From Collimonas sp. OK242 (GTDB lineage: Bacteria > Pseudomonadota > Gammaproteobacteria > Burkholderiales > Burkholderiaceae_D): a DNA stretch of 64,000 nucleotides. The stretch spans positions 1-64,000 of the forward strand of contig NZ_FNOR01000018.1 in assembly GCF_900107095.1 (NCBI RefSeq), given 5' to 3'. Positions 8,305 to 15,537 of the stretch are shown here, piece by piece (position 1 is the stretch's first letter; each line of letters starts with the position of its first letter). The notes below the pieces were generated by a model. The model saw nothing but the letters and a program-made list of their open reading frames with translations, searched no databases and had not been told where the DNA came from. The position numbers and the translations under genes are program-made.

Positions 8305-9888
8305 ATGCTATTAGTGTTTGACGACTGCGTGCTCGACCTGGACCGGCGGGAGCTCCTGCGGGCGTCCCGGGTCATTGCAACCGCGCCTCAAGTATTCGAC
8401 CTGCTGGCCTACCTGGCGGAGAGCCGCGAGCGCGTCGTCAGCAGGGACGACCTGATTAATACGATATGGGCCGGCCGAATCGTCTCGGAGTCGACCTTGG
8501 CCAGCCACATTAACGCGGTGCGCAAGGCGGTCGGCGACAGCGGTCAGCAGCAGAGCGTGATTCGAACGGTTGCCCGCAAAGGATTCCGGTTCGTCGCCGA
8601 TATCAGGAAAGTAAAGTCATTGGATGGCGTTGACCTTTCTGGCACCGAGTCGGCCGCATCGGTTCAAGTCTCTGCATCTGCGCCAGCCCTGCCTGCCAAA
8701 CCGTCCATTGCTGTCTTGCCGTTCGTGAACTTGAGCGGAGACCAGGAGCAAGACTACTTGGCTGACGGCGTGGTAGAAGACATCATCGCGGCGTTATCGC
8801 AGTATCGCTGGCTGTTCGTCGTCGCGCGTAATTCGAGCTTTACCTACAAGGCCCGAATAGTGGACGTGAAACAGGTCGGCCGTGAGCTGGGTGTTCGTTA
8901 TGTGCTGGAGGGCAGTTGGCGCAAGGCAAAAAATCGTGTGCGCATCACGGTTCAGCTGATCGATGCGACAACCGGGGCACATCACTGGGCGGGCCGTTTC
9001 GAAGGCGTGCTTGGGGACATCTTCGAACTGCAGGACCAGATTACCACGAGCGTGGTCGGCGCGATCGCTCCTGAGCTCGAGCGGGCGGAGATCGAACGTG
9101 CGAGGCATAAGCCAACCGAAAACCTTGACGCCTACGATTACTATCTGCGCGGAATGGCCAAGTTGCATCAGGGCACCAGGGAGACCATCGACCAGGCGCT
9201 GCCGCTCTTCCACAAGGCAATGGAGATCGATCCGGATTTTGCGTCGGCCTATGCGATGGCGGCATGGTGTCACTGCATGCGGAAGATCAATCGCTGGATG
9301 ACCGATCGCCCACGGGAAATGGCGGAGGGCGTCCGACTGGCTCGCCGCGCCGTGGAGTTGGACAAGAGCGATGCGGTTGCGCTCACCAGAAGCGGCCATG
9401 CGCTTGGCCATCTTGCCGGCGACCTCTCGGGCGGCATTGCATTGCTGGACAAGGCACTCGTGCTCAATCCGAACCTCGCAGGAGCCTGGTTCCTCGGCGC
9501 GTACCTCAGAATCTTGCACGGCGAAACCGATACAGCCATCGAGCACCTTGCATGCGCCATGCGTTTGAGTCCCCTCGACCCGGAACTGTACAGAATGCAA
9601 ACCGGAATGGCGCTCGCGCATCTCTTCATGGAGCGATTCGACGCTTCGTCGTCATGGGCAGAGAAAGCGTTACGGGATTTGCCGAGTTTTCTGCCGGCGG
9701 TCGCCATCCTCGCGGCGAGCCATGCGCTTGCCGGACGGATGGCCGAAGCGCAGCGTGCGATGGATCATTTGCGCCAGCTCGACTCTACGTTGCGTCTCTC
9801 CAATATTGCAGATTGGCTACCGATCCGCCGGCCGGAGAATCTCGCCACATTTGTGGACGGTCTACGCAGAGCGGGGCTGCCGGAATAA
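8305..9888 (+). CDS. Winged-helix (OmpR/CadC-type) regulator with TolB/FlgO-like and TPR domains
   Basis: The 527-residue protein has three parts. Residues 1-97 form an OmpR/PhoB-type winged helix (RELLRASRVIATAPQVFDLL through RTVARKGFRFVADI). Residues about 130-260 form the TolB/FlgO-like domain seen in adenylate-cyclase-type TPR proteins (PSIAVLPFVNLSGDQEQDYL). Residues 265-520 are TPR repeats such as GIALLDKALVLNPNLAGAWF. CadC-like homologues usually have a membrane helix after the winged helix; I see none, so this one should be cytoplasmic and sense something through its TPRs. It is divergent from the NmrA/AhpD/cupin run and is the obvious candidate regulator of it. Confidence 0.9.
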   Translation: MLLVFDDCVLDLDRRELLRASRVIATAPQVFDLLAYLAESRERVVSRDDLINTIWAGRIVSESTLASHINAVRKAVGDSGQQQSVIRTVARKGFRFVADIRKVKSLDGVDLSGTESAASVQVSASAPALPAKPSIAVLPFVNLSGDQEQDYLADGVVEDIIAALSQYRWLFVVARNSSFTYKARIVDVKQVGRELGVRYVLEGSWRKAKNRVRITVQLIDATTGAHHWAGRFEGVLGDIFELQDQITTSVVGAIAPELERAEIERARHKPTENLDAYDYYLRGMAKLHQGTRETIDQALPLFHKAMEIDPDFASAYAMAAWCHCMRKINRWMTDRPREMAEGVRLARRAVELDKSDAVALTRSGHALGHLAGDLSGGIALLDKALVLNPNLAGAWFLGAYLRILHGETDTAIEHLACAMRLSPLDPELYRMQTGMALAHLFMERFDASSSWAEKALRDLPSFLPAVAILAASHALAGRMAEAQRAMDHLRQLDSTLRLSNIADWLPIRRPENLATFVDGLRRAGLPE

Positions 9889-9965
9889 AGGAGAGCCGCA
9901 AGGACGATTGTGAAGGCATTCTTTTGGGGGTGACCAAGCACTTCCCGAAAGGATTAGACAATCGT

Positions 9966-10157
9966 ATGCGTGATAAAAATGGCGAAATCCGCAAAAAGCG
10001 GGACGACACCCAAGTAGGAACATCACGCAAGCAATATGGAGACAATTTCGCGAAAGGGTATAGCACCTTGAAGAAGTCGCTCGCTTTGCTCAAGAAATTC
10101 TCCGGGGATTGCCTTGAGTTCAATTCTGGAATTGTGGCGGAGCTCGGCATTGCTTAG
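9966..10157 (+). CDS. Small basic conserved protein (63 aa), Burkholderiales type
   Basis: The peptide MRDKNGEIRKKRDDTQVGTS continues with RKQYGDNFAKGYSTLKKSLA. I recognise this style from short orphan proteins in Burkholderia and relatives, whose shared core is MRDK-x-GEI-x-x-K-x-x-x-T-x-V and Y-G-x-x-F-A-x-G. GAAAGGA precedes the ATG by about 9 nt. It has no signal peptide and many Lys and Arg residues; a nucleic-acid-related role is possible but unproven. It lies 77 bp after the TPR regulator, on the same strand, and before mobile-element debris. The C-terminal third departs from the usual pattern and may be altered. Confidence 0.65.
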   Translation: MRDKNGEIRKKRDDTQVGTSRKQYGDNFAKGYSTLKKSLALLKKFSGDCLEFNSGIVAELGIA

Positions 10158-10225
10158 AAAAGGGGCATTTGGCGGTCTGATACTTGTCTTGTCACTCCGT
10201 CAGCTCACCCTAGCAAAGCCGCGCC

Positions 10226-10383
10226 CACAAAGGGCTCGACAGTCTATGTTGTCCGTTTTGACTAAAAATTTAAAAATCGAGATTGTCCCGACAGACTTTG
10301 CGGCCAATCTCTTAATTTTTCTTTTCCATAAAAATCAGATACTTATTAAATGCGTTTCCGACAGACTTTATTGTTCGCTTTCA
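10226..10383 (+). repeat. Triple-unit 158-bp repeat, copy 1 (transposon-end-like)
   Basis: Three related units begin with CGACAG at 10237, 10289 and 10359 (spacings 52 and 70 bp). The third reads CGACAGACTTTATTGTTCG. A second copy of equal length aligns without gaps at 41559-41716, with unit starts at 41571, 41623 and 41693. The core AGACTTTATTGT closely resembles the reverse complement of Tn7 TnsB-binding sites, and iterated sites near a terminus are the hallmark of Tn7/Tn402-type ends. No transposase of that type is in the window. The transposon interpretation is inference; the repeat itself is directly visible. Confidence 0.8.
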
Positions 10384-10402
10384 GGAAACTGGGAACGTCA
10401 AT

Positions 10403-10468
10403 TAGTTTCGGATACACATGGCCTAAATAAGCTGAAAAGCCAATACTGACGCGCTGTATCCGAAACTA
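10403..10468 (+). repeat. 66-bp unit with 14-bp inverted arms, copy 1
   Basis: The arms TAGTTTCGGATACA (10403-10416) and TGTATCCGAAACTA (10455-10468) are perfect inverted repeats separated by 38 bp. A second copy at 20747-20812 has identical arms, the same 38-bp gap and a largely conserved interior (CTGAAAAGCCAAT is shared). It lies 20 bp after the triple-unit repeat. The arms end in ACA and begin with TGT, as transposon termini of the Tn7/Mu/Tn402 type do, so this may be two element ends facing each other, or a recombination site. Confidence 0.8.
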
Positions 10469-10676
10469 TTGTCCATCTGGTGGTCCGTCAGAACAAAGAC
10501 ACTAACTACGGCGGCAGCTCTAATTGAAAATTATTAGTCGGCCTTGAATAATTCAGTTTTCCAGAAATTGGCTTAGCCCACCAACATTGATGAAGATCAT
10601 CGCCACGGGTTGGTTGAGCAGCAGTCACCGCAGAGGCGCAAGTACCACCGGCAACTGCTGGCAGCCAGTGTCGGCG

Positions 10677-10890
10677 GCCGAACGCGCTTTGCGTGGCGTG
10701 GCCATCGACCGACGCAACTTTCTGTTGCCGGTGCCGACAGCGGCGGAGCGCGCGCCGCCGCGCTCTACTCGCTGATCTGTACGGCCAAGCTCAACGGGGT
10801 CGCCCCCGAGGCTTGTCTGCGTCATGTGCTGGCCAACATTGCTGATCATCTCGTCAATCGAGTCGACGATTTCCTGCCCTGGAACGGCGT
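10677..10890 (+). pseudogene. IS66-family transposase, C-terminal remnant
   Basis: Two frames are needed. One gives AERALRGVAIDRRNFL; after a frameshift the next gives VAGADSGGARAAALYSLICT, then AKLNG and later HVLANIADHLVNRVDDFLPW. Together they reproduce the end of IS66 TnpC, including the S-L-x-x-T-A-K-L-N-G and D-x-L-P-W-N blocks. Nothing N-terminal is present and no IS66 TnpA or TnpB is nearby, so the fragment is dead. Confidence 0.8.
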
Positions 10891-10989
10891 TGCGCGGCTT
10901 TCCAGGGCTTGCAAAAACACGCCGCTTATCAGCGGTGTGATGCCATCGCCTGGCAATTCGATGCCACCAGACTCAAGGCAGCACTGGCT

Positions 10990-11382
10990 TTATGCTTGGT
11001 TTGTGTCGTCATTCGTTTCGTTGTTTGCGTCGTAGCGCAGGCGATTGTCGTACAGTGTATCTAAGTTCGCGAGCGCCCATTTGGCCAGTTCCCGCACTGG
11101 TTCGGACAGTGAATGTCCGAATGGCGTCAGAGCATAGTCGACCTGCGGTGGCGAGGTGGCGCGCACCGTGCGTTCGACCAAGCCGTCGCGCTCGAGCACC
11201 TTTAGCGTGCGTGTCAGCATCTGTTGCGAGATCCCGTTGACCTGACGCCGCAGATCGTTAAAGCGGCGCGGCTGGTCGCGCAGCACCACGATGACCTGCA
11301 TGCTCCATTTGTCGCCGACCCGGTTGAGCACTTCGCTCACTTGGCGACAGTGACGGGTAGTGGGCAGTGTGGTCACACTCAT
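10990..11382 (-). CDS. HxlR-family transcriptional regulator
   Basis: I start at the ATG at 11382 (MSVTTLPTTRHC), preceded by GAGG about 11 nt upstream, rather than at a longer in-frame start at 11433. The 130-residue protein has the HxlR winged helix: a near-N-terminal cysteine, VGDKWSMQVIVVLRDQPRRF, and LTRTLKVLERDGLVERTV. HxlR proteins are DNA-binding homodimers, often responsive to electrophiles or redox through the N-terminal cysteine (here in RHCRQV). It is divergent from the glutathione S-transferase gene, which it probably regulates. Confidence 0.92.
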   Translation of the reverse strand: MSVTTLPTTRHCRQVSEVLNRVGDKWSMQVIVVLRDQPRRFNDLRRQVNGISQQMLTRTLKVLERDGLVERTVRATSPPQVDYALTPFGHSLSEPVRELAKWALANLDTLYDNRLRYDANNETNDDTNQA

Positions 11383-11477
11383 ATGACTTGGCCTCAAAAA
11401 TATGCGTTTTTGTAGAAATTCAGATAGTCTCATACTAGGTCCTGGTCAACAATCCTGACTTAACACAAAGGACATTC

Positions 11478-12062
11478 ATGATTCTCTACTACGCTCCCGG
11501 CGCCTGCAGCCAAGCCTCACACATCGCCCTGATCGAGGCGGAAATATCCCACCGGCTCGTCAAAGTTGGACGCGACCGGCGCACCGACGACGGCGCGGAC
11601 TTCAATCTTATTAACTCCAAGGGTTATACCCCGGCGCTCGATCTGGGCGACGGTACGATCCTGACTGAGAACCTAGCTATTCTCGTCTACATCGCGGAGA
11701 AGTCGGGCAAGCTTCTGGCTAAAGGCGGTGTGGAGCGCTGGCGCGCTCTGGAAGCGACGACTTTCATGACCACCGAGATCCATCGCAACTTTATGCCTTT
11801 TTTCCGTAATGGAACCGCGCAGGAAAAGGAGAAGGCCGCGCAGACACTGCTTGTGCGCTTCGGCACTATCAGCGAGCAGTTGGGTAACAAAGCGTTTTTG
11901 GTGGGCGAGCAGATGACGATTGCCGACTGCTATCTGTTTGTCATGCTGTCGTGGGCCGCCATGATGGGCATCGTGCTACCTCAGCGGCTCAGCGATCATC
12001 TGACCCGGATGAAGGGCTTGCCTTCGGTGACCAAGACGCTGAGCGCAGAAGGACTCGCTTAG
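11478..12062 (+). CDS. Glutathione S-transferase (beta-class-like)
   Basis: A 194-residue protein with an N-terminal thioredoxin-like domain beginning MILYYAPGACSQASHIALIE. Cys10 in the P-G-A-C-S motif is the catalytic or mixed-disulfide cysteine of beta-class bacterial GSTs. The domain keeps the TPALDLGDG cis-proline loop and the LTENLAILVYIAE glutathione-binding Glu-Asn. The helical C-terminal domain (FLVGEQMTIADCYLFVML) has the conserved N-capping S/T-x-x-D box. It would conjugate or reduce electrophiles in the cytoplasm. AAAGGA lies 7 nt before the ATG. It is divergent from HxlR at a distance of 95 bp. Confidence 0.93.
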   Translation: MILYYAPGACSQASHIALIEAEISHRLVKVGRDRRTDDGADFNLINSKGYTPALDLGDGTILTENLAILVYIAEKSGKLLAKGGVERWRALEATTFMTTEIHRNFMPFFRNGTAQEKEKAAQTLLVRFGTISEQLGNKAFLVGEQMTIADCYLFVMLSWAAMMGIVLPQRLSDHLTRMKGLPSVTKTLSAEGLA

Positions 12063-12120
12063 CGCCGGCAGCGTTGGATAGAGCGGGGACGTACTGTTCC
12101 GTACAAGGTGCCGAACACCA

Positions 12121-12145
12121 CCATAAGGCGACTCGCGCCTTATGG
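12121..12145 (+). terminator. Inverted repeat downstream of the GST gene
   Basis: CCATAAGGCG and CGCCTTATGG form a perfect 10-bp stem around a 5-nt loop, 59 bp after the GST stop. No T-tract follows, so it is at best a weak intrinsic terminator. It also separates the GST gene from the sugar permease operon converging from the right. Confidence 0.45.
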
Positions 12146-12337
12146 CGAGGGAATCCCTGCCCACCGTGACCAGTGATTTTAAATTTCTGTGCCGGTTTCA
12201 GTCATAGCGACGTACAGCGCTCATAGAAAGCCGTTCGGCAATAGACGTTGAGATTGCCAGTACACGCCTGACTGGGCAAGCTGGCATCAACCGGGCGTGC
12301 TGGGGCAGGTCCAGTTGTAGGCGGCACTAATAGCGAC

Positions 12338-13189
12338 TCAGCCCTTACTGGCCCCGAATGTAAGACCAACGACAAATTGCTTTTGCATCAGAAAAAACAA
12401 GAGTACGGACGGTATCGCAGCTAGAATCGATCCGGCCGAGACCAGATTCCAAGCGGTGGTCCATTGTCCCTTAAGCGCTGCCACGCCAACTGTAATCGGT
12501 GCCACATCGTCGCCCTGGGTCAGGCACAGCGCCCAGAAATAGTCGTTCCAGACAAACGTGAAGACCAGGACGGCCAGGGCCGCCAGTGCTGGCCGGATCA
12601 GCGGCAGCACGATACGATAAAAAACCGTCCATTCCCCAGCGCCCTCGATGCGCGCCGCTTCAATCATTTCGTAAGGCAATTGCTTGATAAAGTTACGCAG
12701 AAACAGCGTGCAAAAACCGGTTTGCATGGCGACATGGAAAAGAATCAGGCCACTCACCGTATTAAACAAGCCCAGCGACACGGAGATCTCGCGCACGGGA
12801 ATCATGAGAATCTGCTGCGGCACAAAATTGCATGCCACGAAAGTAGCGAACAACAACGCATTACCCCGGAATTTGTAGGTCGACAGCGCATAACCGGCCA
12901 TGGCGGCCAATGCAATGGCGCCGATCACCGACGGTATGGTGATCAGGCAGCTGTTCCAGAAGTAATGCGACATCGGCGACGCGGTGAGCGCTTCGCGATA
13001 ATTATCCAGCATGGCGAAATCTTTAGGCCAGCCCCAATAATTACCTTCCATCAGTTCGTCGGTAGAGCGTACCGAAGTCACCAGCACTGCCAATATCGGC
13101 AGCAGCCATATCAGCAAGGCGACCGGCAACGACAGTTTGTACAGGATGCGATTGGACGCCTTCCATTTTTCTATGGGCATGGGAAACAT
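12338..13189 (-). CDS. Sugar ABC transporter permease (MalG-type)
   Basis: The start is ATG 13189 (MFPMPIEKWKAS), which has AAGGGAG 6 nt upstream; a frame opening at 13210 overlaps the previous gene and has no such site. The 283-residue protein has six membrane helices and the EAA loop EMIEAARIEGAGEWTVFYRI, the coupling helix that contacts the ATPase. The sequence resembles MalG/LacG-type permeases of the CUT1 family. It is the last gene of the beta-galactoside operon and starts 10 bp after the MalF-type partner. Confidence 0.93.
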   Translation of the reverse strand: MFPMPIEKWKASNRILYKLSLPVALLIWLLPILAVLVTSVRSTDELMEGNYWGWPKDFAMLDNYREALTASPMSHYFWNSCLITIPSVIGAIALAAMAGYALSTYKFRGNALLFATFVACNFVPQQILMIPVREISVSLGLFNTVSGLILFHVAMQTGFCTLFLRNFIKQLPYEMIEAARIEGAGEWTVFYRIVLPLIRPALAALAVLVFTFVWNDYFWALCLTQGDDVAPITVGVAALKGQWTTAWNLVSAGSILAAIPSVLLFFLMQKQFVVGLTFGASKG

Positions 13190-13199
13190 GGCAACTCCC

Positions 13200-14132
13200 T
13201 TAGCGTTCATCGCGCAGCAGGCGGCGCAATTGATAAACGATGTAGATCAGCATGATGGCGAACAAGGTGACGGCAATCGCCGCCGAATAGCCCTGGCGAT
13301 AGTATTTGATGGCTTGGTCATAGGTGTAATAAGCCAGCACGGTCGAGCTTTCGAATGGACCGCCGCTGCTCATGACGGAAATAAGATCGAAACTGCGCAG
13401 AGCGCCGATGATAGTCACCACAAATGCCATGAAGGTTGTCGATCTGAGTTGCGGAAGAATGACATAGCGCAGCATGCTCCAGCCTTTGGCTCCCTCCATG
13501 CGCGCCGCCTCTACCTGATCGACGTTAATTGAGGTCAGGCCGGTGAGAAACAGAATCATGCAATACGCGGTCTGCGGCCAAAGGGCGGCAAAGATGATGC
13601 CGAACGTGACATAGCGCGGGTCTCCCAATACGGGTACGCCATGCCCCAGCAAGAGCGTCAGCAAGCCAAACGTCGGATCATAAAACCAGCTGAAGATCAG
13701 CCCGACCACGACCCCCGACAAAACAAAGGGCGCAAAAAACAATGCCTTGATCAAGCGTATGCCGCGCACCTTCTGATTCAGATAGAGCGCCGCGATCAGG
13801 CCGGCCGGCGGCGCCAGCAAAAACAGCAGCAGCCAGGTCAGGTTGTTTTTCAACGCGACATGAAATGTCGGTGCGTGCAACATCTCGATATAATTCGCAA
13901 ACCCGATGAACTCGGGTTTCATCATGCCATCCCAATTAAAGAAACTGAGATAGATTGTGTAAAATATCGGGTACAGCACATACACGGCCGTCATCAGGCA
14001 GGCAGGCGCAAGGAACCAGATTGCGGCGCGGTTCCGTCTGGAGGCAGTGCTGCGACGGCGCGGCTTACTGGCTGCCGCAAGATCGGAAGGCTGCGGCCTT
14101 GCTGGAATAATGGCAGGTGTTTGGGCGGACAT
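13200..14132 (-). CDS. Sugar ABC transporter permease (MalF/UgpA-type)
   Basis: I choose ATG 14132 (MSAQTPAIIPARPQ) because GGGAG precedes it at 8 nt; the frame extends three codons further. The 310-residue protein begins with a basic cytoplasmic tail rich in Arg, followed by six membrane helices. The EAA loop is NVDQVEAARMEGAKGWSMLR. It forms the heterodimeric channel with the MalG-type permease. The gene lies between the solute-binding protein and its partner permease, the usual CUT1 order. Confidence 0.93.
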   Translation of the reverse strand: MSAQTPAIIPARPQPSDLAAASKPRRRSTASRRNRAAIWFLAPACLMTAVYVLYPIFYTIYLSFFNWDGMMKPEFIGFANYIEMLHAPTFHVALKNNLTWLLLFLLAPPAGLIAALYLNQKVRGIRLIKALFFAPFVLSGVVVGLIFSWFYDPTFGLLTLLLGHGVPVLGDPRYVTFGIIFAALWPQTAYCMILFLTGLTSINVDQVEAARMEGAKGWSMLRYVILPQLRSTTFMAFVVTIIGALRSFDLISVMSSGGPFESSTVLAYYTYDQAIKYYRQGYSAAIAVTLFAIMLIYIVYQLRRLLRDER

Positions 14133-14251
14133 GGCAATCAACTCCCGTTGAACCGTCTACAGCAAAAAAAATGTTGCGCGAAAGCGCAACCGCACAGTAA
14201 TGCAGCGGTTGCCCCCTCGCGGGTACTGATGAACATCCGTTAGCAGGCAGC

Positions 14252-15490
14252 TCACGTTTTCTTGTAGATGCGCTTGCGGCTTTGTTCAAGTTCATTGAGG
14301 ACTTCATCGAGCTTGCCCGGATCGCTGATGAACTTCTGCATGCCCTTCATGCCTTCATCCGCCATTTCCTTGGTCATGTCGCGATCATAGAATTGCGCGA
14401 TGCCACCCTTGGTGTTCGACAGAATCTGGAAGCCGATGCGTGAAATCGATTCGGTCGGTTCCGGTGCTTTGCTATTCGCCGGCAACGATCCCAGCCCCTC
14501 GGCAAGCTTGGCGCTGATCGCCGGCGTGCCGACAAAGGCGAGGAAACGATGGGCGTCAACCTTGTTGCGCGCCTTGCTGGGGATATGGATCGATTCTGCC
14601 GGGCCGTCCTCGGCGGTAGGAATCTTGGCGTCGATGATCGGGAACTGGAAATATCCCATGTTGGCAGCCAGTTTTGGCGGGAATCCCTTTGCAATGAAAG
14701 TCCCCATCAGCATCATGGCCGCCTTGCCCTGGAACAGGAACGGCTGGGCGCCGTCGAGATCGTAAGACAGCGAATTATCGATGAAGTATTTGTTGTCGAT
14801 CAGGGTTTTCCAGGCGCTGTAGACTTTTTTAACGCGCGCATCGGTGTAAGGGATTTCACCGGCCATCAGCTGCTGATGGAAAGCGTTGCCGTTCAGGCGT
14901 AAATCCAGATAATCAAACCAGCCTGCCAAGGTCCAGGAATCGCGGCCACCGACCGCGAACGGGGTAACGCCGGCCGCCTTCAATTTGTTGCAGGCATCGA
15001 GAAACTCTTCCCAGGTTTTCGGTTCTCCGGCAATGCCGGCGGTCTTGAACACGTCCTTGCGATAAAACAAACCCCAGGAATAATACACAGTCGGCAGTGC
15101 GTATTGTTTGCCCTTGTACGACGAGGCATCCTTAGTGGACGCATAGATCTCATCCCATTTGTTTTTCTTCCAGTCGTCGCTGAGGTCTTCCAGCAAGCCG
15201 CGGCTGGCGTAGAACGCCATGCGTTCGCCGTTATGCCAATTGATGACGTCCGGCGCCTGGGTTGACAGCCAGCCCGGCAGTTGCACCTTGTAAGCCTCCT
15301 CCTCGACGAATGCCGCTTTGATATCTACATCCGGGTTGGCCTTCTTGAATTCGTCCAGTGTCGATTGCCATACCGCGCGTTGGCTCGCGCCTTTGTAGGC
15401 GATATTGACGGCCAGGGTTCCGGCTGCGGCCGAACCCAACGCTGAAACCAGCAAGGCTGCCAGTAAACTTGTGCAAAACAGCTTTTTCAT
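14252..15490 (-). CDS. ABC transporter extracellular sugar-binding protein
   Basis: The 412-residue protein starts with signal peptide MKKLFCTSLLAALLVSALGS followed by AAAG. The mature part has the family-1 solute-binding fold: WQSTLDEFKKANPDVDIKAA, WLSTQAPDVINWHNGERMAF, FFYRKD-type strands and the hinge segment VTPFAVGGRDSWTLAGWFDY. It would capture an oligosaccharide in the periplasm and deliver it to the two permeases. Its place directly after the GH42 gene points to a galactoside or galacto-oligosaccharide; the ligand is inferred from context only. Confidence 0.93.
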   Translation of the reverse strand: MKKLFCTSLLAALLVSALGSAAAGTLAVNIAYKGASQRAVWQSTLDEFKKANPDVDIKAAFVEEEAYKVQLPGWLSTQAPDVINWHNGERMAFYASRGLLEDLSDDWKKNKWDEIYASTKDASSYKGKQYALPTVYYSWGLFYRKDVFKTAGIAGEPKTWEEFLDACNKLKAAGVTPFAVGGRDSWTLAGWFDYLDLRLNGNAFHQQLMAGEIPYTDARVKKVYSAWKTLIDNKYFIDNSLSYDLDGAQPFLFQGKAAMMLMGTFIAKGFPPKLAANMGYFQFPIIDAKIPTAEDGPAESIHIPSKARNKVDAHRFLAFVGTPAISAKLAEGLGSLPANSKAPEPTESISRIGFQILSNTKGGIAQFYDRDMTKEMADEGMKGMQKFISDPGKLDEVLNELEQSRKRIYKKT

Positions 15491-15537
15491 ACTTGTCTCC
15501 TAGTTATTGTGGCTTATAAAACGACCTTACCAAATTT

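Noticed and set aside
10226-10383. CRISPR array made of the CGACAG units
   Set aside because: Only three units with unequal spacing (52 and 70 bp) and unit divergence; no cas gene is near.
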